From contig NZ_CP010271.1 in NCBI RefSeq assembly GCF_001456355.1, forward strand, positions 1,984,001-2,048,000: 64,000 nucleotides of DNA, written 5' to 3'. The notes under the pieces were generated by a model. That model had not been told where the DNA came from. It did not search any database and was given only the letters and a program-made list of their open reading frames with translations. The stretch comes from Mycobacteroides saopaulense. Lineage in GTDB: Bacteria > Actinomycetota > Actinomycetes > Mycobacteriales > Mycobacteriaceae. Below are positions 36,844 to 45,658 of the stretch, in pieces (the stretch's first letter is position 1; each line of letters starts with the position of its first letter). A program made the position numbers and the translations under genes.

Positions 36844-38634
36844 ATGGCTTCCCAGTTCGACACGGTGATACGAAACGGGCGATGGTTCGATGGAACGGGC
36901 GCTCGGTCCGCTGTTCGGAACATCGGTATCAAGGATGGTCATATCGCCGCGATCTCGGCGGAAACCCTTGAGGAAGCGAACTGTCCGAACGTCATCGACG
37001 CCACCGGAAAGTGGGTCCTGCCGGGCCTGGTCGACATTCATACGCATTACGACGTGGAAGTGCTGGCCGCTCCGGCGCTGTCGGAGTCGGTTCGTCACGG
37101 GGTGACGACCGTGCTGCTCGGCTCGTGCTCTTTGTCGGTTGTCCATGTCAACGGCGTCGATGCCGGCGACATCTTCGGCAGGGTGGAGGCCATACCGCGC
37201 GACCATGTGATCGGAGCCGTGGATCAGCACAAGACGTGGACCAACGCGCATGAATACGTCGCTGCGCTGGAATCGTTGCCGTTGGGGCCGAATATCGCCA
37301 CCTTTCTGGGGCATTCGGATATGCGGGCGGCGGTGATGGGGCTAGATCGGGCAACCCGAAAAAACGAGCGGCCCACGCCCGGCGAGCAGGCGCAGATGGA
37401 CCGGTGGCTGACAGAGGCGCTTGATGCCGGTTTCGTCGGGATGTCCTCACAGCAGTTGCTCTTCGACAAGCTTGACGGAGATATCTGTCGTTCCCGGACA
37501 CTGCCCTCTACGTATGCCAGGTCGCGGGAGCTACGCAAGCTCAAATCGCAGCTACGCCAAAGGAATCGGGCACTGCAATCCGGTCCCGATATCGAGAATC
37601 CGTTCAACGTGCTCTCTCAAGCCGTTCAGTCGCTGGGCATCCTACGTAAACGATTGTCCACATCGCTGCTCTCGGCGGCGGATATCAAGGCCAACCCCTA
37701 TGCGATCCGGGCGATGGGGCCGCTGGCTCGCGTGATCAACAAGTTGGGCGGAAACTTCCGCTGGCAACACCTGCCAGTGCCATTCGAGGTCTACGCGGAC
37801 GGTATCGACTTGGTGATCTTCGAGGAGTTCGGCGCGGGGGCCGCTGCGCTGCATCTACGCAACGAGGTCGAGCGCAATGAGCTGCTGCGCGACGAGACGT
37901 ACCGCCGCCGGTTCCGCAAGGAGTATGAGAGCAAGTTTGGCGTAAGGGTCTGGCACAGAGACTTTTTCGATGCCGAGATCGTCGCATGCCCGGAGGCCTC
38001 TGTCATCGGCAAATCATTTGGACAGGTCGGTGTGGATCGCGGTGGCCTACATCCAGTGGACGCGTTCCTCGATCTGGTTCTTGAACACGGCACCGCCATT
38101 CGTTGGCGGACCACCATTTCCAATCATCGCCCCGAGGTGCTCAAGCAGCTGGCGCGCGACCCCGGGATTCAGATCGGCTTCTCTGATGCGGGCGCTCATC
38201 TACGGAACATGGCCTTCTACAACTTCGGGCTGCGCCTGCTGCGTCATGTGCATGAGGCGCAGCGGGCGGGGCGGCCATTCATGACCGTCGAGCAGGCGGT
38301 GCACCGGCTCACCGGGGAGCTCGCGGACTGGTACCAGATCGATGCCGGTCATCTCCGGATCGGTGACCGCGCAGATCTTTTCGTGATCGATCCGGAGCGG
38401 CTCGACGGAACGCTGACCGAGTATGCCGAGCAGTCCGTTGCTGCGTATGGCGGACTGTCGCGGATGGTCAACCGCAACGACGCCACTGTCAGCACTGTGC
38501 TGATCGGTGGACAGGCCGTGGTGGTGGATGGGCGACCCGCCGACATTTTGGGCAAGCGGCGCACCGGGAGCTTCTTGCGGGCGGCGGAGAAGGTGCGCGC
38601 GGTGGCTAGGGGTCGAGTCTCCGTCGAGAATTAG
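36844..38634 (+). CDS. Amidohydrolase, N-acyl-D-amino-acid deacylase-like
   Basis: A 596-aa metal-dependent hydrolase of the D-aminoacylase/dihydroorotase group. Metal ligands are visible in LVDIHTHYDVE (near residue 65) and the late GFSDAGAHLRNM. The C-terminal beta-sandwich closes with LRIGDRADLFVIDPE. AAGGAGG lies seven bases before the ATG. It follows the TetR gene in the same direction. The natural substrate is unknown; an amide or ester in the same pathway as the divergent operon is a guess. Confidence 0.82.
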   Translation: MASQFDTVIRNGRWFDGTGARSAVRNIGIKDGHIAAISAETLEEANCPNVIDATGKWVLPGLVDIHTHYDVEVLAAPALSESVRHGVTTVLLGSCSLSVVHVNGVDAGDIFGRVEAIPRDHVIGAVDQHKTWTNAHEYVAALESLPLGPNIATFLGHSDMRAAVMGLDRATRKNERPTPGEQAQMDRWLTEALDAGFVGMSSQQLLFDKLDGDICRSRTLPSTYARSRELRKLKSQLRQRNRALQSGPDIENPFNVLSQAVQSLGILRKRLSTSLLSAADIKANPYAIRAMGPLARVINKLGGNFRWQHLPVPFEVYADGIDLVIFEEFGAGAAALHLRNEVERNELLRDETYRRRFRKEYESKFGVRVWHRDFFDAEIVACPEASVIGKSFGQVGVDRGGLHPVDAFLDLVLEHGTAIRWRTTISNHRPEVLKQLARDPGIQIGFSDAGAHLRNMAFYNFGLRLLRHVHEAQRAGRPFMTVEQAVHRLTGELADWYQIDAGHLRIGDRADLFVIDPERLDGTLTEYAEQSVAAYGGLSRMVNRNDATVSTVLIGGQAVVVDGRPADILGKRRTGSFLRAAEKVRAVARGRVSVEN

Positions 38635-38650
38635 TACATCTAGAAATGAA

Positions 38651-38666
38651 TACAGAATAGCCTGTA
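38651..38666. promoter_or_regulatory. Inverted repeat before the CmtR-like gene
   Basis: TACAG-AATAGC-CTGTA is a perfect 5-base inverted repeat ending 12 bases before the regulator start. It overlaps TACTAT (38665-38670), which resembles a -10 and would give a leaderless or near-leaderless message. It is the likely operator for the ArsR-type repressor. Confidence 0.5.
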
Positions 38667-38678
38667 CTATCTGGGTTC

Positions 38679-39002
38679 ATGGAGACCCTGGTTCATCGTG
38701 ATGCCCTGACGAGATTCGGGTGCGCGTTGTCGGACCCGACCCGGGCGGCGATTCTGTTGAGCCTCAGATCGCGCCCGGGCTATCCCTCCGAGCTTGCCGA
38801 GGAGGTGGGGGTGTCGCGACAGATCACCTCGAATCACCTTGCATGTTTGCGTGGTTGCGGGTTGGTCGTCGGTATTCCGGAGGGGCGACGCACCCGGTAC
38901 GAGCTGGCCGATGAGCGGATCGGCCACGCACTGGATGACTTGGTGGATTTGGTGCTGACGGTCGATCCGTCGTACTGCCCGGTGGACGAGGGCTGCTGCT
39001 GA
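38679..39002 (+). CDS. cmtR: ArsR/SmtB-family metal sensor, CmtR-like (cadmium/lead)
   Basis: A 107-aa winged-helix repressor. The recognition region VSRQITSNHLACLRGCGLVV carries two cysteines in the spacing of CmtR C57 and C61, and the extreme C-terminus SYCPVDEGCC offers the third thiolate. CmtR in M. tuberculosis senses Cd(II)/Pb(II) with exactly this set. It overlaps the downstream cation transporter (ATGA), so the pair is a metal-inducible efflux unit. Confidence 0.85.
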   Translation: METLVHRDALTRFGCALSDPTRAAILLSLRSRPGYPSELAEEVGVSRQITSNHLACLRGCGLVVGIPEGRRTRYELADERIGHALDDLVDLVLTVDPSYCPVDEGCC

Positions 39003-39670
39003 TGGTGCTCACCTCGCAGCGCCGGGACGTGCTGAATCGCCGGGTGCGTCTGTTCGTCGCCGCCACCATCACCTACAACGTGATCGAGGCCGTCGTGGCC
39101 CTCACCGAGGGCGCTCGGGTCTCGTCGACCGCGCTGATCGGCTTCGGTCTGGATTCTGTTATCGAAGTATCGTCGGCCGCGGCCGTCGCATGGCAGTTCA
39201 GTGCCAAGGACCCGGAGGCCAGGGAAAAGGCGGCGCTTCGTGTGATCGCGTTCTCCTTTTTTGCCTTGGCCGCATACGTGACGGTGGAATCGATCCGCGC
39301 GCTGGTCGGCTTTGGTGAGGCCAGACATTCGACGGTCGGGATCGTGCTGGCTGCGGCCAGTTTGGCGATCATGCCGGTGCTGTCCTGGGCGCAGCGACGC
39401 GCGGGCCGCGAGTTGGGGTCTGCCTCGGCGGTCGCCGATTCCAAGCAGACACTGCTGTGCACATATCTGTCGGCGGTACTACTGGCAGGCCTGCTGGTCA
39501 ACACGTTGTTTGGATGGTCGTGGGCCGACCCGATCGCGGCCTTGGTGATCGCGGCAATCGCGGTGCGAGAGGGCATGAACGCCTGGAAGGGAGAATCCTG
39601 CTGCGGGCCAGGGCTTACCTCGGGCGTGGACGTCATCGGCGACGACGCGTGTGGGTGTTGCGAACACTGA
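39002..39670 (+). CDS. CDF-like heavy-metal efflux protein
   Basis: A 222-aa membrane protein with about six helices resembling the transmembrane part of cation diffusion facilitators. Metal-site residues sit in ALIGFGLDSVIEVSS and SAVADSKQTLLCTYLS. It lacks the large cytoplasmic domain of classic CDFs and ends in a cysteine-rich tail (CCGPG, then CGCCEH) that could bind soft metals. Coupling to the CmtR-like gene points to Cd/Pb export. Confidence 0.82.
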   Translation: MVLTSQRRDVLNRRVRLFVAATITYNVIEAVVALTEGARVSSTALIGFGLDSVIEVSSAAAVAWQFSAKDPEAREKAALRVIAFSFFALAAYVTVESIRALVGFGEARHSTVGIVLAAASLAIMPVLSWAQRRAGRELGSASAVADSKQTLLCTYLSAVLLAGLLVNTLFGWSWADPIAALVIAAIAVREGMNAWKGESCCGPGLTSGVDVIGDDACGCCEH

Positions 39671-39687
39671 ACGTCTCAATGCTCTAT

Positions 39688-39709
39688 TATCTGCGTATCA
39701 ATGCAGATA
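39688..39709. promoter_or_regulatory. Inverted repeat before the KmtR-like gene
   Basis: TATCTGC and GCAGATA form perfect seven-base arms around GTATCAAT. The repeat ends 21 bases before the regulator ATG and just before its GTAGTAGAGGAG ribosome-site region. Position and symmetry fit an ArsR/SmtB operator controlling kmtR and the following CDF gene. Confidence 0.6.
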
Positions 39710-39730
39710 TGTAGTAGAGGAGCATCTGCG

Positions 39731-40105
39731 ATGGGGCAGACGGACAAGTCGTCGTTGGGCGACGAGCAGGTCGGGTTGGTGGTCGAGGTATTCCGAATGC
39801 TGGCTGACGCCACGCGTGTTCGGGTGTTGTGGGCACTGACCGCTGGCGAACTGTCGGTCAACGAGTTGGCGGACCTCGTCGGCAAGCCGGCGCCCTCGGT
39901 GTCGCAACACTTGGCCAAGTTGCGAATGGCGCGGCTGGTCCGGACGCGTCGGGACGGCACCACCGTCTACTACAGCCTCGAGAACGAACATGTCGAGCAG
40001 CTGGTGACCGATGCGGTGTACAACGCCGAGCATGCGGGTCCGGGTATCCCGCCGCATCACCGTTCGGAAGCGGCCCTGCGCACCGTGAAAGGGGTTGGGC
40101 GATGA
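39731..40105 (+). CDS. kmtR: ArsR/SmtB-family metal sensor, KmtR-like (nickel/cobalt)
   Basis: A 124-aa repressor whose core EVFRMLADATRVRVLWAL, PSVSQHLAKLRMARLVRTRR and EHAGPGIPPHHRSEA matches what I recall of M. tuberculosis KmtR. That protein senses Ni(II)/Co(II) through His-rich sites near its ends. ATG at 39731 is chosen for the GAGGAG upstream and for family length. ATGA overlap with the next gene shows a coupled sensor-exporter pair. Confidence 0.88.
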   Translation: MGQTDKSSLGDEQVGLVVEVFRMLADATRVRVLWALTAGELSVNELADLVGKPAPSVSQHLAKLRMARLVRTRRDGTTVYYSLENEHVEQLVTDAVYNAEHAGPGIPPHHRSEAALRTVKGVGR

Positions 40106-41109
40106 GTCATACCCGTAATGCGCCGGTGCATCATGACGACCACGACCACGAGCACCATCACCACCACCACGGGGGCGGTCTGCGGCGAATGCTTGCCGAG
40201 ATCGTGTCCCCGCATAGCCATGACGCCGCAGACAGCATCGACGACGCGCTGAGCTCCAGTGCGGCAGGCACCCGGGCCGTCAAGACCAGCCTCGCGGCAC
40301 TACTGGTGACAGCCGCGTTTCAAGTGGTCATCGTCGTGGTCTCGGGGTCGGTGGCGCTCGCGGCGGATACCATCCACAACTTCTCCGACGCGCTCACCGC
40401 GGTTCCGCTCTGGATTGCCTTTGCGCTCGGAACACGCGCTGCGACAAAGCGATACACATACGGATTCGGCCGCGCCGAGGATCTGGCCGGCTTGTTCGTG
40501 GTCTCGATGATCGCGTTGTCGGCGGTGGTCGCGGGCTACGAGGCGGTGATGCGCTTGATTCATCCCGTGCAGATCGGCCAGCTGGGCTGGGTGGCGGCGG
40601 CGGGTGTCGTCGGCTTCATCGGCAATGAACTTGTCGCCCTGTATCGGATCCGGGTGGGCCGCCGGATCGGTTCGGCGGCATTGGTTGCCGACGGCCTGCA
40701 TGCGCGCACCGATGGATTCACCTCGCTGGCGGTTGTCCTCGGAGCGGTAGGTGTCGCGCTGGGATACCCGTTGGCAGACCCGATCATCGGATTGGTGATC
40801 ACCGTGGCCATTCTCGCGATCCTGCGTACCGCGGTACGAGACGTGTTCCGGCGGTTGATGGACGGCGTAGATCCCACCCTGGTGGACGCCGCCGAAACAG
40901 CGCTGGCCGCTCAGCCCGGGGTGCGGACGGTACGCAGTGTCCGGTTGCGGTGGATTGGACATCGCCTGCATGCCGATGCCGAGCTGGACATCGATCCGGA
41001 TGTCAGCCTCGTCGAGGCGCACCGCATCGCCCATGTCGCCGAACACGAACTCACCCATGCGGTTCCCAAGCTCGACACCGCCCTCATTCACGCCTATCCC
41101 GGCCACTGA
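40102..41109 (+). CDS. Cation diffusion facilitator, nickel/cobalt/zinc efflux
   Basis: A 335-aa CDF transporter. The N-terminus is strikingly His/Asp-rich (HHDDHDHEHHHHHHGGG, residues 10-26). Metal-site helices are ALAADTIHNFSDALTAV and LVADGLHARTDGFTS (the HxxxD pairs), and a cytoplasmic domain follows from about 250. Coupling to KmtR suggests Ni/Co export. Its last 26 bases overlap the end of the convergent permease gene. Confidence 0.9.
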   Translation: MSHTRNAPVHHDDHDHEHHHHHHGGGLRRMLAEIVSPHSHDAADSIDDALSSSAAGTRAVKTSLAALLVTAAFQVVIVVVSGSVALAADTIHNFSDALTAVPLWIAFALGTRAATKRYTYGFGRAEDLAGLFVVSMIALSAVVAGYEAVMRLIHPVQIGQLGWVAAAGVVGFIGNELVALYRIRVGRRIGSAALVADGLHARTDGFTSLAVVLGAVGVALGYPLADPIIGLVITVAILAILRTAVRDVFRRLMDGVDPTLVDAAETALAAQPGVRTVRSVRLRWIGHRLHADAELDIDPDVSLVEAHRIAHVAEHELTHAVPKLDTALIHAYPGH

Positions 41110-42343
41110 CGCGACGGGCCGCATAGACTCCGACGCCGAGGGCCAACACCGTGCTGCCGGCGGCCACCGACGACAGCGGTAACGCGAGAGCCACCACCAC
41201 ACACCCGATCAATCCCAGTGCCGGGACGATGCGGGGGGGACGTCCCTCGGCAGGGGATAGCGTCCACGCCGAGGCATTGGCCACCGCGTAGTACACGAGC
41301 ACCGCGAAAGACGAGAAACCTATCGCCCCGCGCAGGTCAGCGATGGCCGCCAGAATCGAAACCACCAAACCGACAACAAGTTCAGCGCGGTACGGCACCC
41401 CATATCGGGAATGTACCGCGGCCAGGGCAGGGGGCAGGTGGCGGTCGCGAGCCATCGCGAAGGTCGTGCGGGATACGCCGAGGACGAGAGCCAGCAGCGA
41501 GCCCGTCGCCGCGACGACGGCGCCGATTCGTACCACCGGTTCCATCCACCGCACACCCGCGACGGTGACCGTATCCAGAAGAGGGGCTGCCGATGTGGCC
41601 AGCCGCGACGGACCCAGCGTTGTCAACACTGCCACGGCGACAACGGCATAGACGACCAGCGCGATGCTCAAGGCGATCGGGATGGCGCGTGGGATGGTGC
41701 GCGCCGGGTCACGCACCTCCTCGCCCAAGGTCGCGATGCGGGCGTAGCCGGCGAAGGCGAAGAACAGCAGACCGGAGGCTTGTAGCACGCCAGTGATCGA
41801 CACCTCGGTGACGTCGAGGGCCGCAGCATCGATTCCGCCGGAGCCGAACGCCGTGACCACAATCGCGGCCAAGACCGCCAGCACGATCGCCACGACGAGG
41901 CGCGTCAGCCATGCCGATTTCTGAACGCCCACATAGTTGATCGCTGTCAGTGCCACCACGGCGGCCACCGCGACGGCGTGCGCATGCGCCGGCCATGCGT
42001 AGAAGCCCACCGTCAATGCCATGGCCGCGCAGGAAGCTGTCTTCCCGACCACGAACCCCCAGCCGGCGAGGTATCCCCAGAAGTCGCCGAGACGCTCGCG
42101 GCCATATACGTAGGTGCCGCCCGAGGCGGGATACACCGCAGCCAGCCGGGCCGAGGACGTCGCGTTGCAGTAGGCGATCACGGCGGCGAACGCCAGACCG
42201 AGCAGGAGGGCGGAACCGGCTGACTGAGCGGCGGGGGCGAGGGCCGCGAAGATGCCGGCGCCGATCATCGAGCCCAACCCGATCATGACGGCGTCGAAGG
42301 TACCCAATTCTCGTCGAAGCGAGCCGGGCTGATCGGCGCTCAT
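41084..42343 (-). CDS. APC-family amino acid permease
   Basis: A 419-aa, roughly 12-helix permease of the amino acid-polyamine-organocation family. The first helix holds [16 protein letters not shown], and [23 protein letters not shown] follows. ATG at 42343 overlaps the YnfA stop (ATGA). Substrate is not determinable. Its 3' end overlaps the CDF exporter gene on the opposite strand by 26 bases. Confidence 0.88.
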   Translation of the reverse strand: MSADQPGSLRRELGTFDAVMIGLGSMIGAGIFAALAPAAQSAGSALLLGLAFAAVIAYCNATSSARLAAVYPASGGTYVYGRERLGDFWGYLAGWGFVVGKTASCAAMALTVGFYAWPAHAHAVAVAAVVALTAINYVGVQKSAWLTRLVVAIVLAVLAAIVVTAFGSGGIDAAALDVTEVSITGVLQASGLLFFAFAGYARIATLGEEVRDPARTIPRAIPIALSIALVVYAVVAVAVLTTLGPSRLATSAAPLLDTVTVAGVRWMEPVVRIGAVVAATGSLLALVLGVSRTTFAMARDRHLPPALAAVHSRYGVPYRAELVVGLVVSILAAIADLRGAIGFSSFAVLVYYAVANASAWTLSPAEGRPPRIVPALGLIGCVVVALALPLSSVAAGSTVLALGVGVYAARRVSGRDRRE

Positions 42344-42675
42344 GCGCTCCGGGGTGCGTACATGATGACCCCCACCCCGGCCAAGCAGATCAGTGCGCCG
42401 CTGATGTCCCAGCGATCGGGGCGAAAGCCGTCCAACGCCATTCCCCAGAGCAGCGATCCGGCCACGAATACTCCTCCGTACGCGGCCAGGATTCGGCCGA
42501 AGTGGGCGTCGGGTTGCAGGGTCGCGACGAACCCGTAGGCACCCAGGGCGATGACGCCGAATCCCACCCATGCCCACCCGCGATGCTCGCGTACCCCCTG
42601 CCAGACGAGCCAGGCACCACCGATTTCCAGGATCGCGGCCGCGGCGAACAAGATGATCGACTTTGCGACGGGCAT
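42340..42675 (-). CDS. YnfA (UPF0060) family small membrane protein
   Basis: A 111-aa, four-helix protein. [18 protein letters not shown] and [27 protein letters not shown] are the family signatures. YnfA relatives resemble small multidrug-resistance exporters. It is translationally coupled to the downstream APC permease. Confidence 0.92.
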   Translation of the reverse strand: MPVAKSIILFAAAAILEIGGAWLVWQGVREHRGWAWVGFGVIALGAYGFVATLQPDAHFGRILAAYGGVFVAGSLLWGMALDGFRPDRWDISGALICLAGVGVIMYAPRSA

Positions 42676-42763
42676 GGGGTGAGCCTAATCGCCCAGATCG
42701 GGCCCGCGAGGTGCGCGCAGATCGTAGGATCTCGACTCGTCGAACTTCGGGGGAGGGGAAAAC

Positions 42764-43213
42764 ATGGGGATGCGATCTGCGTCGGTGGTCACCGGCATGT
42801 GGCTAGCGCTGTCGCAGCGAAACTGGGCGGCAGTTACCACGTTTCTGGCCGACGACTGCATCTATCTGGATATGCCGGTGGGGCCTACTGCAGCCGCGCG
42901 CGGACCGGGGAACATCGTGAAGCGACTGAAAATCGGGCTGGGGCCCTTGGCGGATTACGTCCACCATGACGGGCTGATCGTCGCGAACGGCGAGGACGTG
43001 ATGTACGAGCACTCCGAGACATGGACCTGGAGTACGGGTGAAACCGCACTGTTGCGCTTCGCTTCTGTGCTCAAGGTGATCGACGGAAAGATCGCACTTT
43101 GGAAGGACTATTGGGACATGGGAGCGCTGACCAATTTCGCGCCACCATCGTGGATGAATGACCTGATGAACGCCGATATGAGCTGGATCTATGACGCGAC
43201 TGGTGAGGTCTGA
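42764..43213 (+). CDS. NTF2-like / limonene-1,2-epoxide hydrolase-type protein
   Basis: A 149-aa protein of the SnoaL/LEH fold. NWAAVTTFLADDCIYLDMPV, and late LKVIDGKIALWKDYWDMG, match the LEH-type catalytic cavity. The ATG follows GGGAGGGG. It stands alone, its stop three bases from the convergent flavin/F420 gene. The reaction is unknown; epoxide hydrolase or isomerase activity is possible. Confidence 0.75.
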   Translation: MGMRSASVVTGMWLALSQRNWAAVTTFLADDCIYLDMPVGPTAAARGPGNIVKRLKIGLGPLADYVHHDGLIVANGEDVMYEHSETWTWSTGETALLRFASVLKVIDGKIALWKDYWDMGALTNFAPPSWMNDLMNADMSWIYDATGEV

Positions 43214-43216
43214 GCC

Positions 43217-43648
43217 TTAGCCCAATTTTTCGCCGTAAATCCGTTCGACGTTCAGCGCCATGAGTACGCGACGATCCGCCACCATGACCGATCGGTATTC
43301 ATCCCAATCGGGGTGTTCTCCGGCCGCACCCCGGTAATAGTCGACGAGCGCGTCGACCTCTGGCCCGTTCGGATCTGATCCGGGGCCGGTGAGCGTTACG
43401 GCTCCCTCGGCAGTGGCCCAGGCCCGCCCGTCGGCACTGGTGACTTCCAATGCGGCGCGGGGGTCGCGGCGAAGGTTCACCGTCTTGGCCCGCCCGTCCG
43501 TCATCGAGACATAGATGACGGCCTTGTCCCGGTCGAAGAAGGGTGTGACGGGGGAGAGCTGTGGCACTCCGCTGGACTTGATGGTCGCCAGTACACCGAT
43601 GCGGCTGCCGGCGATGAGCGCGTGCGGATCGAACTGATCAGTGGCCAT
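43217..43648 (-). CDS. PPOX-class F420/flavin-dependent oxidoreductase
   Basis: A 143-aa split-barrel protein of the pyridoxamine-oxidase-like FDOR family, common in mycobacteria as F420-dependent enzymes. GVLATIKSSGVPQLSPVTPF and RAKTVNLRRDPRAALEV are the family strands. The C-terminal DEYRSVMVADRRVLMALNVER is typical of the FDOR-B group. Cofactor and substrate are inferred from family only. Confidence 0.88.
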   Translation of the reverse strand: MATDQFDPHALIAGSRIGVLATIKSSGVPQLSPVTPFFDRDKAVIYVSMTDGRAKTVNLRRDPRAALEVTSADGRAWATAEGAVTLTGPGSDPNGPEVDALVDYYRGAAGEHPDWDEYRSVMVADRRVLMALNVERIYGEKLG

Positions 43649-43685
43649 GCCTGCACGAACTCCGTGCGTTGGACAGGTATTCCAC

Positions 43686-44120
43686 CTAGACGACGGTCAC
43701 CGTGCCGGTGCACCGGGCGAGGTTCTCGTCATTCCAGAAGAAGCCGGAACGGCCGCCGTATTCGGTGGTGATCTCGACCTGGCCGGGGCCGGTGACGACG
43801 TTGAACGTGGACGCTCCTGCAGTACCGCTGCCTTCGCCGTGTGCCTCACCGACGGCGCCCGTGGTGAGGTTGCGCCAATGAAAGTACGCCTGCTTAGGGC
43901 CGGCGAGCCCGTCCGTGGCATTCATGTTCACGGTGCCGGGAATCAGATCGCGTCGTTGATCGGCCTGACTCGCCTGCCAGGCGCTGACCCGCACATCGCC
44001 GTCAAAACAGAGGGCTACCTCGCCTGATGGTGCTGCCGCTGCCATCGGGCAGGTAAGCACGGCTGAGCCGGCAATGGTCAGGGCAAGGACGGCGCCTCGA
44101 CCCAGAATTGATGAACGCAT
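43686..44120 (-). CDS. Secreted protein of unknown function
   Basis: A 144-aa protein with a Sec signal peptide (RGAVLALTIAGSAVLTCPMAAAA, cleavage after about residue 30). Two cysteines of the mature part (CFDGD and ARCTG) probably form a disulfide. The rest is predicted beta strand with no domain I recognise. It stands alone between two minus-strand regulators or enzymes. Confidence 0.7.
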   Translation of the reverse strand: MRSSILGRGAVLALTIAGSAVLTCPMAAAAPSGEVALCFDGDVRVSAWQASQADQRRDLIPGTVNMNATDGLAGPKQAYFHWRNLTTGAVGEAHGEGSGTAGASTFNVVTGPGQVEITTEYGGRSGFFWNDENLARCTGTVTVV

Positions 44121-44179
44121 GCAGGGAGTATCGCTTATGTGCTCTCGGTCTGGCCTCGGTTTCCCGGGCTGTGCAGGTG

Positions 44180-44758
44180 CTAGATGGTTCCCAGTGCGGC
44201 GCCGATCAGGCGCCAGAGTCGCTGGGTGATCAGCTCGGGATCCGGCAGTGGTGAGAGCTGGAGCTGCTGTGCGATCCCATGACGGATGCCACCGATGATG
44301 AATGCGCCCGCACTATCCGGGTCGATGTCGATGGGCAGCTGACTCAGCTTCTGCCCGCGGCGGATGTTCTTGGCGGCGTTGTGGCTGATGCGTTGCAGGT
44401 ATGTCGCCTCCAACTCGGCGAGCTGTGGGTCGAGGGCTGCGCGATTGAGCAAGATCGGTGCTAGTGGGTCGGCGACGTGATAGTCCACGAATCGTCGGGT
44501 GCGCTCTAGCTCGTGAACGTGCCAGTCGGTCTCCAGGTCCAGGTGCGCGTCGGCAATGGCATGGAGGAGGCCCTCGTAGAACTCGTCGTAAATCACCACG
44601 AGCAAGCCACTTTTGGACCCGAAGTGGTGATAGAGCGCGCCGGTGCTCAGGCCCGCCCGCCGCGTCAGTCCACCCAGATCCATGACGCCGCTGCCGCGGA
44701 CGAGCTCGTCGCGTGCGGCGTCGAGCAGTTGTTGACGTCCTATCGGCGAGCGTGCCAT
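44180..44758 (-). CDS. TetR-family regulator of the divergent dioxygenase
   Basis: A 192-aa TetR protein. The helix-turn-helix reads GGLTRRAGLSTGALYHHFGSK. The C-terminal half is a ligand domain with no special feature. The ATG at 44758 (or 44761) lies 15 bases from a perfect palindrome shared with the divergent phytanoyl-CoA dioxygenase-like gene, so it very probably represses that gene and itself. Confidence 0.9.
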   Translation of the reverse strand: MARSPIGRQQLLDAARDELVRGSGVMDLGGLTRRAGLSTGALYHHFGSKSGLLVVIYDEFYEGLLHAIADAHLDLETDWHVHELERTRRFVDYHVADPLAPILLNRAALDPQLAELEATYLQRISHNAAKNIRRGQKLSQLPIDIDPDSAGAFIIGGIRHGIAQQLQLSPLPDPELITQRLWRLIGAALGTI

Positions 44759-44772
44759 CATGTGATTCTACA

Positions 44773-44793
44773 AAACATAATTACTTTATGTTT
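44773..44793. promoter_or_regulatory. Palindromic TetR operator
   Basis: AAACATAA and TTATGTTT form perfect eight-base arms around TTACT. The AT-rich palindrome stands out in GC-rich DNA, fills the 45-base gap between the divergent TetR and dioxygenase genes, and would cover the promoters of both. Confidence 0.8.
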
Positions 44794-44803
44794 AGGAGGC
44801 GCG

Positions 44804-45658
44804 ATGAGCGCGGAAGTTTCGTCATTGGTGAACCTCGCGGGTGATCTCGCGGGAACGTATCGCCGGACGGTCAGCAGTGGTGAGACCATCGACCCTGCTG
44901 TCGCAGAAGCGGATCTGGAGGCGTTGCGGCGCGACGGATACGTGATTCTGCCCGATCTGCTCACCGCGACCGAGCTTGCCGAGATACGGGAAGCTGTTGT
45001 GCCGCTGCTGGATCTGCATGGCCGGAACCGATTCGAGGGGCATACGACGCAGCGGGTGTACAGCGTGCTGAACAAGACGCGTGCCTGCGATCGGATCGCG
45101 GATCACCCTCGAGTGCTCGCCTTGTTGGATCGGCTGTTCATGCCCAACTATCTGCTGTCGATGCTGCAGGTCATCAACATTCTGCCGGGCGAGCGCGCGC
45201 AGATGCTGCATACCGACGACGGTTTCTATCCGCTCCCGCGACCCCGGGCGGCCCTTGGAGCGGCCACGATCTGGGCGATCGATGATTTCACCACCGATAA
45301 CGGAGCCACCGATATTATTGCCCGCAGCCATCTTTGGGGAGATCGCGCGCCGCAGGACGATGAGCGTGCGCCTGTGGTGATGACAGCGGGATCGTGCGTG
45401 TTCTTTCTCGGCACGCTGTGGCACGGCGGCGGTGCGAACAGCTCCGACGCTGCGCGTCTGGCGCTGACGGCCCAATACTGCGAGCCCTGGTTGCGCCCGC
45501 AGGAGGCATTCACGCTGTCCATGACTCGCGATACCGTTCGCGCTGTGTCCGAGGACATTCGACGCATGCTGGGATATAGCATCCATCCGCCCTTCATCGG
45601 GCAGGTCGACGGCATGCATCCCAAGCGACTGCTCGAGCCGGACGCGCCGTCGATCTAG
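44804..45658 (+). CDS. Phytanoyl-CoA dioxygenase (PhyH) family protein
   Basis: A 284-aa Fe(II)/2-oxoglutarate oxygenase. The HxD pair is in MLHTDDGFYPLP near residue 130, and the distal His in GTLWHGGGANSSD. The 2OG-binding Arg lies shortly after, in ARLALTAQYCEPW. ATG follows TAGGAGG. It is regulated by the adjacent TetR. Its substrate is unknown; it is related to but distinct from the EctD at 9585. Confidence 0.88.
   Translation: MSAEVSSLVNLAGDLAGTYRRTVSSGETIDPAVAEADLEALRRDGYVILPDLLTATELAEIREAVVPLLDLHGRNRFEGHTTQRVYSVLNKTRACDRIADHPRVLALLDRLFMPNYLLSMLQVINILPGERAQMLHTDDGFYPLPRPRAALGAATIWAIDDFTTDNGATDIIARSHLWGDRAPQDDERAPVVMTAGSCVFFLGTLWHGGGANSSDAARLALTAQYCEPWLRPQEAFTLSMTRDTVRAVSEDIRRMLGYSIHPPFIGQVDGMHPKRLLEPDAPSI

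Noticed and set aside
44804-45658. Second EctD
   Set aside because: It shares the dioxygenase fold but lacks the EctD signature block seen at 9585-10493, so it is called only PhyH family.
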